Positions 1 to 8,079 are shown, numbered from the stretch's first letter. The stretch: 64,000 nucleotides of DNA from Erythrobacteraceae bacterium (GCA_027486035.1 JAIXPX010000011.1:1-64000), one strand, 5' to 3'. The notes: generated by a model not told the origin, from the letters alone. Translations and numbers: made by a program.

Positions 1-675
1 GCGCTGACCGGTGCCCGCACCGAAGTCAGCAAGCACGCTCCGCGCATCGAGACGATCCAGATCGACAAGTCGAAGATCCGTGACGTCATCGGCACCGGCG
101 GCAAGGTGATCCGCGAGATCGTCGCCGAAACCGGTGCCAAGGTCGACATCGACGATGAAGGCGTGATCAAGATCTCGTCCTCGAACCTCGATGAGATCGA
201 AGCGGCGAAGAAGTGGATCCTTGGCATCGTCGAGGAAGCCGAAGTCGGCAAGATCTACAACGGCAAGGTCGTCAACATCGTCGATTTCGGTGCCTTCGTG
301 AACTTCATGGGCGGCAAGGACGGTCTCGTCCACGTTTCGGAAATGCGCAACGAGCGGGTCGAAAAGCCCACCGATGTCGTCTCCGAAGGCATGGAAGTGA
401 AGGTCAAGGTTCTCGAGATCGACCAGCGCGGCAAGGTCCGCCTGTCGATGCGCGTGGTTGATCAGGAAACCGGCGAAGAGCTGGAAGACACCCGCCCGCC
501 GCGCGAACCGCGTGAACCGCGCGGTGACCGTGGTGATCGCGGCGATCGTCGCGGCCCCCGTGGCGGCGGCGACCGTGGTCGCGGCGGTGATCGCGGCGGA
601 CGCGGCGGCGGTGATCGCGGCGGGCGCGAGCGCGACAGCGGTCCGGCGGGTCTGCCCGACTTCCTGAAGGACTAA
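1..675 (+). CDS. pnp: polyribonucleotide nucleotidyltransferase (PNPase), 3' part
   Basis: The window opens inside this gene; 224 C-terminal residues are present and the two RNase PH cores lie upstream. The frame is open from base 1. A KH RNA-binding domain is visible with its GxxG loop (GTGG, fragment residues 31-34), followed by an S1 domain from about residue 82 ([15 protein letters not shown], then GLVHVSEM). The last 50 or so residues are a low-complexity Arg/Gly/Asp tail (repeats of RGD and RGG), as is common in alphaproteobacterial PNPases. The enzyme is a phosphorolytic 3'-5' exoribonuclease of mRNA decay and the degradosome. A strong hairpin terminator follows the stop codon. The family assignment is secure. 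Confidence 0.97.
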   Translation, partial: ALTGARTEVSKHAPRIETIQIDKSKIRDVIGTGGKVIREIVAETGAKVDIDDEGVIKISSSNLDEIEAAKKWILGIVEEAEVGKIYNGKVVNIVDFGAFVNFMGGKDGLVHVSEMRNERVEKPTDVVSEGMEVKVKVLEIDQRGKVRLSMRVVDQETGEELEDTRPPREPREPRGDRGDRGDRRGPRGGGDRGRGGDRGGRGGGDRGGRERDSGPAGLPDFLKD

Positions 676-700
676 TCACCTCACCGGAGGTATGAATATC

Positions 701-734
701 GGCCGCCCGGAGCGATCCGGGCGGCCTTGTTTTT
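701..734 (+). terminator. Rho-independent terminator after pnp
   Basis: A perfect 10-bp GC-rich stem (GGCCGCCCGG / CCGGGCGGCC, 6-nt loop) is followed by a T-rich run. It lies 25 bases past the pnp stop and ends 13 bases before the next start codon. Confidence 0.9.
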
Positions 735-747
735 GGAATCTTGACCG

Positions 748-1428
748 ATGCTCCAGCGCGAACTGATCGACACAACCCAGATCGAGGACGGTGTGAGCCT
801 CGAACTCTACACCCATGCCGGTCATTTCATGATCGTGATGGGCCGCAACGAGTTGATGAGCACGCGGATGCGGTTCTCGGAAGAACAGCTCGCCGACCTC
901 ACCATCGACCGGCTCGGCAAGGACAACCCGCGCATCCTGATCGGCGGCTACGGCATGGGCTTCACCTATCGCGCCGCTGCGGCCCGGCTCGGGGCCAAGG
1001 CGCAGATCGTGGTCGCGGAGATTTCCGAGGCGATCATCGATTGGGCCAGAGGGCCGATGGCGGCGCTCACCGGCGCGGGCCTGTCGGACCCGCGCCTCGA
1101 CCTGAAGATCTGCGATGTTGCCGCGTTGATCGACGATGCCAATGATGGCACCTGCGCCAAATTCGACGCGATCCTGCTCGATGTCGACAACGGCCCCGAC
1201 GGGATCGTGCGCGATGCCAATAACCGGATCTACTCGCGCACCGGCCTTGCCAAGGCGCGCGATGCGCTGAAGCCCGGCGGCATTCTGGCGGTGTGGTCGG
1301 CAGGGCCGGACCCTGCCTTCCGCAAGCGGCTCCACGACATCGGGCTCGACGTCACCGAATGGAATGTCCGCTCGCGCCCGAACAACAAGGGCGCACACCA
1401 CATCATCTGGTTCGCCCGGAAATCCTAG
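748..1428 (+). CDS. spermidine-synthase-like SAM-dependent methyltransferase fold protein
   Basis: 226 residues with a Rossmann SAM/dcSAM-binding core of the SpeE type: glycine loop GGYGMGF at residues 66-72, acidic strand-2 residue in VVAEIS (E91), and a DAILLDVDNGPDG segment about 65 residues later. It is shorter than true spermidine synthases (about 280 residues) and lacks the usual N-terminal beta domain. Such short SpeE-like proteins are widespread in sphingomonads and have no assigned substrate. The ATG follows the pnp terminator closely, so it probably has its own promoter. A polyamine role is not supported by the sequence. Confidence 0.75.
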   Translation: MLQRELIDTTQIEDGVSLELYTHAGHFMIVMGRNELMSTRMRFSEEQLADLTIDRLGKDNPRILIGGYGMGFTYRAAAARLGAKAQIVVAEISEAIIDWARGPMAALTGAGLSDPRLDLKICDVAALIDDANDGTCAKFDAILLDVDNGPDGIVRDANNRIYSRTGLAKARDALKPGGILAVWSAGPDPAFRKRLHDIGLDVTEWNVRSRPNNKGAHHIIWFARKS

Positions 1429-1429
1429 C

Positions 1430-1920
1430 TCAGAAGTGGTAGATCAGCGTCACCCGGCTCAACGTGCCGGTGCCGACCGCATGTGGCGGCGGGTTGCTGT
1501 CGTACTCCCACGAGTAGGAAAACCGCGCCGAGACCTTGTAATTGGGCTCGTAGCGCCCGAGGAACTGCTCGCGGTTGGTGACGCCGTTGGCGCGCTGGTA
1601 ATCGGTCCGGGCAAACAGCTTGTGTCGCCAGTCGACGCCCTGGCGCTCGGCGGTGAGGCTGGCACTCAGGCCGGTATTGGTCGAATTGCCGGTTGCGCGA
1701 AAGCCCCCGAGCTCGCCCTTGCCCGCCAGTTCTCGAAAAACCGCGCCGAACGCAGCCTGGCTGTCCTCGCAGCAGCTTCGGCGGCCTTTGCCTCGGCGAG
1801 CTTCGCCTCGAAGCCTGCGAGAATCGTGTCGAGCTCGTCTGCGTCATCGGGGTTGGTGGCGCGGGCGATCTCGATGATGGTGCGCACCTTGGTCTCGTTG
1901 CCCGTCGCAAGTGTGGCGCG
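1430..1920 (-). pseudogene. decayed DUF481 outer-membrane protein gene (YdiY-like)
   Basis: Two reading frames together recall a DUF481 protein. The upstream frame (from 1920, no start codon or signal peptide, stop codon TAG just before it) reads NETKVRTIIEIARATNPDDA and ends in FFENW. After a one-base deletion near 1725 the other frame continues with GKGELGGFRATGNSTNTGL and later WRHKLFARTDYQRANGVTNR. After EPNYKVS the protein jumps directly to the family's C-terminal strand (SNPPPHAVGTGTLSRVTLIY, then HF and stop), so about 120-130 residues of barrel are missing. Signal peptide loss, frameshift and internal deletion together make it a pseudogene. Family typing rests on remembered DUF481 patterns. 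Confidence 0.75.
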
Positions 1921-2064
1921 CTAACCGGCTTTGGCGTTCAAGGCGCAAATCCTTCGGACGCGGTTTCGCCGCCCCTGATCAGCGGAGTGGGACAGGGCAG
2001 GTGATGAAGTGCGGCCGCGCGGCCTCACCCCACCCGGGCCGGGCAGGGCACCTCGCGGCGGCGC

Positions 2065-2781
2065 TTATCGCACGCGCGGGCCACCGAAAGGCAGCGGCGG
2101 AGGCGGACGGCGCACGCCGCGCGGCAGCTGTGCCTGATAGGCACGCCCGCAATGATCGACGCAATAGGGGAAGCCGGGGTTCACCGGCTCGCCGCAGAAG
2201 TGGAAGTCGGGCTCGCCCGGATGGCCCATCGGCCAGCGGCACACCTTGTCCGAAAGATCAAGCAGGCTGGTCTTGCCGGCGATCTCGGGGCTGGGTTTGG
2301 CCGGCACGAGACGGCGCGGCGGGGCGGGCGGAATCGGGGCCTGCTGGTCGCCCGGACCCTGACGCAGGAAGCCGCCCGGGCCGACCGAGACGATCTTGGG
2401 CAGGTCCGCCTGCGGCACGGGCTGGGCCTGGGCCGGGGCTGCGCCGTCTTTGCCGCTATCGGGACGCGGCGCGGCAGGGGCGGCGGTGCGGGCGGAGGAC
2501 CGGTCGGCCGGTTCCGAATGTCCAGCCGCTTCGGCCCGCGGCTCGACCGCCGGGCGCGGGGCGGACGCGGCTGCCGGCTTCTTGGCCGGTGCAGCAGCGG
2601 CGGCCTTCTTCTTCTCGTTCGCCTTGACCGGCGAGGGGCGCGCCTTGAGCCCCAGGCGATGCGCCTTGCCGATCACGGCATTGCGGCTCACGCCGCCAAG
2701 TTCGGTGGCGATTTCGCTGGCAGTAGCGCCGCCTTCCCACATCTTCTTGAGCGTTCCGATGCGCTCGTCCGTCCAGCTCAT
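2065..2781 (-). CDS. gcrA: GcrA cell cycle regulator
   Basis: 238 residues. It begins MSWTDERIGTLKKMWEGG, the diagnostic GcrA N-terminal HTH, followed by SRNAVIGKAHRLGL (residues 32-45). A long Ala/Pro/Lys-rich linker leads to a C-terminal Cys/His segment (CRWPMGHPGEPDFHFCGEP ... YCVDHC) that contacts RNA polymerase sigma70. GcrA is an alphaproteobacterial transcription factor acting with CcrM methylation at GAnTC sites to drive cell-cycle genes. The ATG at 2781 is preferred to an in-frame codon 11 residues upstream because family members begin MSWT. It is transcribed away from the ABC-2 permease. Confidence 0.95.
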   Translation of the reverse strand: MSWTDERIGTLKKMWEGGATASEIATELGGVSRNAVIGKAHRLGLKARPSPVKANEKKKAAAAAPAKKPAAASAPRPAVEPRAEAAGHSEPADRSSARTAAPAAPRPDSGKDGAAPAQAQPVPQADLPKIVSVGPGGFLRQGPGDQQAPIPPAPPRRLVPAKPSPEIAGKTSLLDLSDKVCRWPMGHPGEPDFHFCGEPVNPGFPYCVDHCGRAYQAQLPRGVRRPPPPLPFGGPRVR

Positions 2782-2865
2782 ATCGTCTACCTGTTCCTGT
2801 GTCCGGCGCCGCAAGGGGTTGCGGGGTGCTTGTCAGAGGCACTCGTGAAGCCTAGGCAACGCGCC

Positions 2866-3768
2866 ATGGCCGAGAACGCTCCTGCACATCCGCACGGCAA
2901 CGCCGCTCCCGTGACCGAATTGACGGCGGATGACAAGACCGGCGGGAGCACCCGGTTTGCCCCGCGCGGGCAGCCGGTGATCACCGGCATCAATCGCGTG
3001 GGGCTTCTGGCTCTCTATATGAAGGAGGTGCGCCGGTTTCTCAAGGTCCAGACGCAGACGATCTGGGCTCCGGCTTTCACCACCTTGCTGTTTCTGGCGA
3101 TTTTCACTGTCGCGCTGGGCCGCGAGGGGCGCGAGGTGCTCGGCGTACCCTTCGCGACCTTCGTTGCGCCGGGGCTGATCATGATGGCGATGATGCAGAA
3201 TGCCTTCGCCAATTCCTCCTTCTCGCTGCTTTCGGGCAAGATGCAGGGAACGATCATCGACCTGCTGATGCCGCCGCTGTCGAGCGGGGAACTGATGGCG
3301 GGCATTCTTGCGGCCGCGATCACCCGGGCGCTGGGGGTCGGGCTTGCCGTGGCGCTGGCGATGGCCCTGTGGCCCGGGGTCTCGCTGGCGGCGGCGCATC
3401 CCTGGGCGATCATCTGGTTCGGCCTGATGGGCTCGCTGATGCTGGCGACCATCGGCCTTGCGACCTCGATCTGGGCCGAGAAGTTCGATCACAACGCGGC
3501 CGTCACCAACTTCATCATCGCGCCGCTATCGCTGCTTTCGGGCACTTTCTACGTGATCGAGAACCTCCACGGCATCTTCGAGTCGATCAGCCGTGCGAAC
3601 CCGTTCTTCTACGTGATTTCGGGTTTCCGCTATGGCTTCCTCGGCGCCAGCGATATTGGCGGGGCCGACCACGTGGCGGCGGCTGGCGCGGGGCTGCTGG
3701 CGCTGAACGTGGTGCTGGCCGCGGCGGTCTATGCGTTGCTGCGCAGCGGCTGGAAGCTCAAGAGCTGA
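2866..3768 (+). CDS. ABC-2 type transporter permease
   Basis: 300 residues. A polar N-terminal tail of about 45 residues precedes six predicted membrane segments (TIWAPAFTTLLFLAIFTVAL, FVAPGLIMMAMM and others), ending with the typical NPFFYVISGFRYGF motif of ABC-2 permeases (COG0842, NodJ/YadH type). The cognate ATPase is not adjacent on this strand, so the substrate is unknown. The ATG at 2866 follows the divergent gcrA start by 84 bases. Its 3' end overlaps the convergent neighbour by 11 bases. Confidence 0.9.
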   Translation: MAENAPAHPHGNAAPVTELTADDKTGGSTRFAPRGQPVITGINRVGLLALYMKEVRRFLKVQTQTIWAPAFTTLLFLAIFTVALGREGREVLGVPFATFVAPGLIMMAMMQNAFANSSFSLLSGKMQGTIIDLLMPPLSSGELMAGILAAAITRALGVGLAVALAMALWPGVSLAAAHPWAIIWFGLMGSLMLATIGLATSIWAEKFDHNAAVTNFIIAPLSLLSGTFYVIENLHGIFESISRANPFFYVISGFRYGFLGASDIGGADHVAAAGAGLLALNVVLAAAVYALLRSGWKLKS

Positions 3769-4351
3769 GCGTGCCCGTCCCGCCGCCAGGGGGCCTTGCG
3801 CCGTCGGCGATCCGGTCGATTGCCGCTTGCGCTCCGATGACATCGGCGACGAGGCCAATGTCGAAGCTTTCGGTCTGCCTGTCGCCATAGCTGTCGCGCC
3901 CGACCCGTATCGCGAGGCTAAGCGTACCCGAGCCGTCGGCCCATTCGCGCCGCTGGACGAGGCCGATGCGATCGCCCGGCGCTGTCGTGATCGTTTGCTG
4001 GCGGCCACTACTGAGCTTCAGCGCCCGCCGGTCGGTCACCACATAAAGCACGCGCCCGCGCTCCCAGAGCGGCACGAAGGGCAAGCCGAACAGCGGGAAT
4101 GCCCAGGCGAAAAGGCCTAGCCCCGTCTGCTCGGACGCCAACACTGCCGTAAAGGCAATCCCGGTCCACGCCAGAGAGAAGGCAGTCCAGGGTACCGCAA
4201 AGACGTAGCCGAGGAAGTGGCGAGGATCGATCCGCCCGATTTGCCAGCCGTGCCACTGCACCGTCTCGTTCGGGTGGAGCTCCCGCTCGAGCGCAAGCCG
4301 CAGCTGTATCATGGCGGTATTGTCGGAATCGGGGTGCGTGATGTCCACCAT
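3758..4351 (-). CDS. membrane protein with PH-like domain, function unknown
   Basis: 197 residues. An N-terminal ELHPNETVQWHGWQ motif resembles the start of bacterial PH-domain (bPH) membrane proteins. Two hydrophobic segments follow (GYVFAVPWTAFSLAWTGIAF and GLGLFAWAFPLFGLPFVPLW), then YVVTDRRALKL, the characteristic strand of bPH domains. The C-terminus is soluble. Such proteins are membrane-anchored with unknown ligands. It ends convergently inside the last codons of the ABC-2 permease. Confidence 0.7.
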   Translation of the reverse strand: MVDITHPDSDNTAMIQLRLALERELHPNETVQWHGWQIGRIDPRHFLGYVFAVPWTAFSLAWTGIAFTAVLASEQTGLGLFAWAFPLFGLPFVPLWERGRVLYVVTDRRALKLSSGRQQTITTAPGDRIGLVQRREWADGSGTLSLAIRVGRDSYGDRQTESFDIGLVADVIGAQAAIDRIADGARPPGGGTGTLSS

Positions 4352-4377
4352 GGCCCCGCGTTAACAGGGCAAGGTTG

Positions 4378-4758
4378 TCAATGGGTTAGCGAAGCCCTCA
4401 TCCGGTAGCGCCCGTCCTTGAAGCTTTCGAACAGCTGGCGCACCGTCGGGTGGTCGACCGGGCCGCCCTGCGGATCAGCCACTAGGTTCCCCTGGCTGAC
4501 ATAGGCGACGTAGGACGAATCCTCGTTCTCGGCGAGAAGGTGGTAGAAGGGCTGCTCGCGGGGAGGGCGGATTTCCGGAGGGATGGATTCGTACCATTCC
4601 TCGGAATTGGCGAAGACCGGATCGATGTCGAACACCACGCCGCGGAAGGAAAAGAGGCGGTGCCGGACCACATCGCCGATGCCGAAGCGGGCGCAGGTCT
4701 GGCGCGGCGCGACAATGGTGCGTCCGGCCTGGCTCGAGAAGAACTCTGCGCGTTCCAT
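4378..4758 (-). CDS. hspQ: heat shock protein HspQ
   Basis: 126 residues. The central block RFGIGDVVRHRLFSFRGVVF, DIDPVFANSEEWY, QPFYHLLAENED and YVSQGNLVADPQG matches the HspQ/YccV family, a small hemimethylated-DNA-binding-type fold acting as a stress protein and Lon adaptor in enterobacteria. The start at 4758 (MERAEFFSSQ) is chosen because the longer frame has an implausible basic N-terminus. It is a single gene just upstream of the tRNA. Confidence 0.9.
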   Translation of the reverse strand: MERAEFFSSQAGRTIVAPRQTCARFGIGDVVRHRLFSFRGVVFDIDPVFANSEEWYESIPPEIRPPREQPFYHLLAENEDSSYVAYVSQGNLVADPQGGPVDHPTVRQLFESFKDGRYRMRASLTH

Positions 4759-4937
4759 GCGGCGCAATATGGACCTTCGCCGCTGCAAAACAAGCGCTGC
4801 GGCCCGGACGGGGGCGGATATGCCCGCATTTTGTGCGGTTGCGCCTCTTGGCAAGCGGCAGAGCTTGGGCTAACGGGCTCCCGTCCTGTCGCTAGCCGCC
4901 CTCGACCAGCGGCCCTCAACGGCACGACAGGCCTCGC

Positions 4938-5027
4938 GGAGAGGTGGCAGAGTGGTCGAATGCGCCGCACTCGAAATGCGGTTTACCGGCAACGGTAACG
5001 TGGGTTCGAATCCCACCCTCTCCGCCA
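4938..5027 (+). tRNA. tRNA-Ser (anticodon CGA)
   Basis: A 90-nt type II tRNA. Acceptor arms GGAGAGG and CCTCTCC pair, and the anticodon loop is CTCGAAA with CGA. The variable arm is extended, as in serine tRNAs. The T-arm reads GTGGGTTCGAATCCCAC, with discriminator G and an encoded CCA. The segment after its 3' end is AT-richer and carries mobile-element debris, so the gene is a plausible integration target. Confidence 0.95.
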
Positions 5028-5247
5028 ACGCATCGAGTTGCGAAACAAACTGTCTCCGCTGGCCTTGGTCCGTGGGCATGGCGTCGTGAAACCCGTTGAA
5101 TTTCTGTCGTTTTTGGGTGGAATAGCTCTCCACTGCCGCTTAGCCACCCACAGACCGTGAGTTGCGAAAACCGCCTGCCTACCGAGAGCTTAACGAACTC
5201 TATCACCTGCCCAAAAGCCTAAAGCCCCAGAAAACGGCCATTTCCAC

Positions 5248-5278
5248 CGACCGAACCCCATCTCTCGAGGTTCGGTCG
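5248..5278. repeat. inverted repeat upstream of XRE gene
   Basis: Perfect 10-bp arms CGACCGAACC / GGTTCGGTCG around an 11-nt loop. There is no T-tract, so it is not an obvious terminator; it could be a protein site or the end of an element. Confidence 0.6.
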
Positions 5279-5306
5279 ACATAATGATCTCGCTGTCTGC
5301 GACGAC

Positions 5307-5323
5307 CTACGCCACTGGCGTAG
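5307..5323. promoter_or_regulatory. palindromic operator candidate of the XRE antitoxin-like gene
   Basis: CTACGCCACTGGCGTAG is a perfect palindrome of 8-bp arms around one central base. It ends 23 bases before the ATG at 5347, where an autorepressor of the HigA/MqsA type would bind. Binding itself is inferred. Confidence 0.5.
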
Positions 5324-5346
5324 TTAGGATCGGAAGGCAGGCGGCG

Positions 5347-5748
5347 ATGAAGCACCAGAGAAAACCGAGAAAAGAGCTGAAGGTCACCGTCACCTTCCAA
5401 GAGGCAGGCAACACAAGCGCCCGCCGGTATCATGGGGAATTACCATCGGTCGACGTGACGGCGACCAGGAAAAGAACCGGATTATCCCAAAACGCCTTTG
5501 CTGCCAGTATAGGTGTTCCAGAGGGAACGGTTATAAACTGGGAGCAAGGTCGCCGGCAGCCGTCGGGCCCTGTCAAGGTGCTACTCGCCCTGCTGGCGAA
5601 GAAGCCCAATGTCGTGATGGAGCTTTATCCTGCGGCGCAGCCAAGGTCACGATGGGCTCCGGGGCCCCCAGATCCCGTCACGATGACCGCAGAGGAGCGG
5701 CTGGCTGAGGCTGGACGGATCTTGGCTGCAGGCATCAGGAGGATGTAA
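5347..5748 (+). CDS. XRE-family HTH protein, orphan type II antitoxin-like
   Basis: 133 residues. A Cro/C1-type HTH is clear: TRKRTGLSQNAFAASIGVPE, GTVINWEQGRRQP, then SGPVKVLLALL, a pattern typical of HigA/MqsA-class antitoxins. The C-terminal 35 residues are Pro-rich and not conserved as far as I can tell. The ATG at 5347 is supported by GGAAGGCAGG about 10 bases upstream and by the palindrome just before it; a start 21 codons earlier would place the palindrome inside the gene. No RelE/HigB-like toxin is next to it, so it may be an orphan left from a larger element. Confidence 0.65.
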   Translation: MKHQRKPRKELKVTVTFQEAGNTSARRYHGELPSVDVTATRKRTGLSQNAFAASIGVPEGTVINWEQGRRQPSGPVKVLLALLAKKPNVVMELYPAAQPRSRWAPGPPDPVTMTAEERLAEAGRILAAGIRRM

Positions 5749-5861
5749 TCAAATAAGTCTGCGGCGCTGTGGCGCTAATCCCGATCGTCAGGATAGCGAA
5801 AGCCTTGCCGAACCAGGCGCCGCCAGCGCGCCTAGCGGTGCCGATAGAACCAGTTCGCGAA

Positions 5862-6095
5862 AAGCCACACGCCAAGGGGGAGAAGCTGCGTAAAGCTGAG
5901 GTCGTGCTGGCGCAGGGCGGAACGGTGGCGGATGCCTGCCGGCGGATCGGCGTCACCGAGAAGAGCTAATACCACTGGCGTATGGTGTATAGCGGCCTAA
6001 ACATGGATCAGGGCCGCCGCATGAAAGACCTCGATAACGAAAATGCCTGTTTGCGCCGGATGGTATCTGACCAGACCCTGGACAAGCTGATAGCA
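5862..6095 (+). pseudogene. IS3-family transposase orfA remnant
   Basis: One continuous frame recalls orfA of IS3-group elements: KLRKAEVVLAQGGTVADACR, RIGVTEKS, then an in-frame TAA at 5967-5969 where the family has Tyr, then YHWRMVYSGLNMDQGRRMKD, LDNENACLRRMVSDQTLDKL and IA. The N-terminus is cut and no orfB follows, so it is a dead fragment. The coiled-coil/leucine-zipper part (DNENACLRRMVSD) is intact. It marks past insertion-sequence activity in this island. Confidence 0.8.
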
Positions 6096-6129
6096 ACCCC
6101 GGTCAGAAAGACTATGGGGCGAATATCGC

Positions 6130-6753
6130 TCATGTCTGCGGTCCACCCGTAAGCCCGACGATCACGCGGCCGATCATGTCATCATCCAGATCGATCTGAC
6201 CATCGAGTGACAGTGTGGCGAGGCCATGGACAAGCCCCCAGCAACGTAGCGCCGTGGCGCGCTTGTCATCCTCCGACGATCCGGGCGGCGCGACATCCTC
6301 AACTGTACGGCGCAGGTTGGCCATGGCAGGGTGGGCTTCGTCGATCGGTAGGTGAAGTTGATCCCCCCGTGGCGCCGCCTTCCACATCAGCCTGAACAAC
6401 TCCGGATTGATGATGGCAAAACGCACATAGGCAGCACCGCTTGCGGAAAATGCTGCCAGCGCACCTTGCCCCGATGCGGCGCGCGAGGCTGCCTGCTGTG
6501 CTGCCGCCAGCTGATCAAAACCGGTCAGCGCGAGAGCGACCAGCAATGCATCCTTGTCCGGGAAGTGGCGGTATACGGCGGTCGCACTTACCCCCACTTC
6601 CCGCGCTAGCGCCCGCAGCGACAGTGCGTCGGCGCTGTGCGTTGACAGCGCATGCATACCAGCTTCGATCAGCGCGCTGCGCAAATCGCCGTGGTGATAG
6701 GCATCACGGCCATGTGCTGGCGCTATGTTGACACTGTTATCATTCTCTGTCAT
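6130..6753 (-). CDS. TetR/AcrR family transcriptional regulator
   Basis: 207 residues. The N-terminal HTH is clear (HHGDLRSALIEAGMHALSTH, then SLRALAREVGVSATAVYRHF, PDKDALLVALA). The C-terminal half fits the TetR_C_33-like ligand domain with RFAIINPELFRLMWKA. The ATG at 6753 is chosen because 43 further upstream codons would run into the divergent gene's leader. It is divergent from the ABA4-like/membrane-protein pair with 52 bases between the starts, so it probably represses that pair. Ligand unknown. Confidence 0.88.
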   Translation of the reverse strand: MTENDNSVNIAPAHGRDAYHHGDLRSALIEAGMHALSTHSADALSLRALAREVGVSATAVYRHFPDKDALLVALALTGFDQLAAAQQAASRAASGQGALAAFSASGAAYVRFAIINPELFRLMWKAAPRGDQLHLPIDEAHPAMANLRRTVEDVAPPGSSEDDKRATALRCWGLVHGLATLSLDGQIDLDDDMIGRVIVGLTGGPQT

Positions 6754-6770
6754 GTTGATGACGTTAACAT
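6752..6770. promoter_or_regulatory. candidate TetR operator
   Basis: ATGTTGATGACGTTAACAT has 5-bp inverted arms (ATGTT/AACAT) and overlaps the tetR start codon in the divergent intergenic region. The similar half-site ATGTTGACA lies 28 bases to the left. This is weak evidence based on symmetry and position. Confidence 0.35.
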
Positions 6771-6805
6771 CATTTGCGCGGGTCGCAAGCGGAGGGTGTC
6801 GAATT

Positions 6806-7258
6806 ATGGGCGAAGCAATTGCGGTTACGCCGGAAGCAATGTTCGGATGGGCTGGACAAGCAGCCATGGTCGGCTGGGTCATCCTGATCTTTCTGCCTAG
6901 ACGCTGGCCACAGCTCTTATTTATTCCGCGCTATCTAATCCCTTTCGGCCTCAGCCTGCTTTATGCTGGACTTGCGTTGTCGTATTTCTTTACAATTGAA
7001 GGTGGGGGATACAACTCGCTAGCTCAGGTCAGAACTTTGCTCTCAAAAGAAGAGATGTTGCTGGCCGGTTGGGTGCATTACCTCGCGTTTGATCTCTTTA
7101 TTGGCGGTTGGATCGCGGTTGAAGCGGATAAAGTTGGCCTAAATAGACTGTTCCAGGCGCCAATCCTGGTCGCGACTTTCATGTTCGGACCGGTGGGGCT
7201 GGCGTTGTTCTTGGCAATGCGTGCAGGCCATTTTCGCAAGCGGGAGGCAGGCGCATGA
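6806..7258 (+). CDS. ABA4-like family membrane protein (DUF4281)
   Basis: 150 residues, four predicted membrane helices (AAMVGWVILIFLPRRWPQLL, IPFGLSLLYAGLALSYFF, WVHYLAFDLFIGGWIAVEAD and a C-terminal helix). The central YLAFDLFIGGWIAVEAD and FGPVGLALFLAMR segments match the ABA4-like family, named after a plant protein needed for neoxanthin synthesis; bacterial members have no established role. GGAGGG sits about 10 bases before the ATG. It overlaps the next gene by ATGA. Base use is visibly AT-richer than the flanking core genes. Confidence 0.8.
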   Translation: MGEAIAVTPEAMFGWAGQAAMVGWVILIFLPRRWPQLLFIPRYLIPFGLSLLYAGLALSYFFTIEGGGYNSLAQVRTLLSKEEMLLAGWVHYLAFDLFIGGWIAVEADKVGLNRLFQAPILVATFMFGPVGLALFLAMRAGHFRKREAGA

Positions 7259-8079
7259 GCGAGATAAACATAGCTTACCGAAAGCCGCTTATCCCTCAGT
7301 TGGATGACGACCATGTGACGCGTCTGCTGCTTGTTTCCTGCTTGTTCATGCTGGCGAATTTTGTCGTGTTTCTTCCTGCATGGTTCCTTGATCCGCGCGT
7401 TTTGGATGGCGCCTCTGTTTGGACCAAGCCACAGAAGTTCACCGTTTCACTTGCACTGCATTTCGCGACGCTTGCAGTCCTTGCACAGCAATTGCCGCGG
7501 GAGGTCCGAAGCGGTCCAGTGTTGATCGGTTTTTCCTATGCTGCCGCAGTCTCACTGGTTTTCGAATGGGGTTACGTCAGCTTGCAAGCCGCGCGCGCAA
7601 GGCGATCGCATTACAATTATGATGGTCAGTTCGAAGCGTTAATGTTTGCATTGATGGGGCTAGGCGCGTTCTTGCTGATCGCAGTTGCTATGGCGCTTGC
7701 GGTGCAGATTTATCGCAAGGGCGACAAGTCGATGGCCGGTCTACGTTGGGGCTCGATATTGGGACTGACGCTTGGTTTTATCTCCACGTTGATCTTCGCC
7801 GGCTACATGTCGTCGTATGGGCGCTATGTGGGTGGCGACCTGGACCATGTCGGGATGGTGGTTCCGTTTTTTGGCTGGTCTCGCGAGATCGGAGATTTAC
7901 GTCCAGCTCACTTTGTTTCACTCCACTTGATGCAAACGCTGCCGCTTGCTGGATATATCGCTGACCTTAAAAGATGGCCGGGCGTGAAGCTGGTCGTTGG
8001 CGTTGCTATTGTTCAGTTGATGTTCGCAACCTTCCTCTTTGTTCAAGCACTATCAGGCAAACCATTTTGGCCTGTCTAG
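7255..8079 (+). CDS. multi-pass membrane protein of unknown function
   Basis: 274 residues, about seven predicted membrane helices (LLLVSCLFMLANFVVFLPAW, VLIGFSYAAAVSLVFEWGY, LMGLGAFLLIAVAMALAV and others). Polar conserved-looking motifs sit between helices: WTKPQKFTVSLALHF, an ARRSHYNYDGQFE loop, and RPAHFVSLHLMQTLPLAGY with two His near membrane interfaces, which could bind metal or heme. I do not recognise the family. It overlaps the ABA4-like gene by four bases (ATGA), so the two are co-translated and probably work together under the divergent TetR regulator. Low GC suggests transfer. Confidence 0.75.
   Translation: MSEINIAYRKPLIPQLDDDHVTRLLLVSCLFMLANFVVFLPAWFLDPRVLDGASVWTKPQKFTVSLALHFATLAVLAQQLPREVRSGPVLIGFSYAAAVSLVFEWGYVSLQAARARRSHYNYDGQFEALMFALMGLGAFLLIAVAMALAVQIYRKGDKSMAGLRWGSILGLTLGFISTLIFAGYMSSYGRYVGGDLDHVGMVVPFFGWSREIGDLRPAHFVSLHLMQTLPLAGYIADLKRWPGVKLVVGVAIVQLMFATFLFVQALSGKPFWPV

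Larger units (their letters stand above)
5028..5346. other. gene-free segment downstream of tRNA-Ser
   Basis: About 320 bases with no credible gene; frames crossing the tRNA on the minus strand are artefacts. It contains an 11-bp direct repeat GAGTTGCGAAA (near 5034 and 5158), a 10-bp-arm hairpin at 5248-5278 and the palindrome at 5307-5323. Base composition drops relative to the core on the left, consistent with the left end of an acquired segment. Confidence 0.5.

Noticed and set aside
4916..5206. Minus-strand frame containing GEGGIRTHVTVAGK across the tRNA
   Set aside because: It is the antisense translation of tRNA-Ser, a known recurring annotation artefact.
5312..5982. Shared 11-mer CCACTGGCGTA in the XRE palindrome (5312-5322) and at 5972
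   Set aside because: The second copy encodes HWR within the IS3 orfA remnant, so the match is probably chance rather than a second operator or an att repeat.
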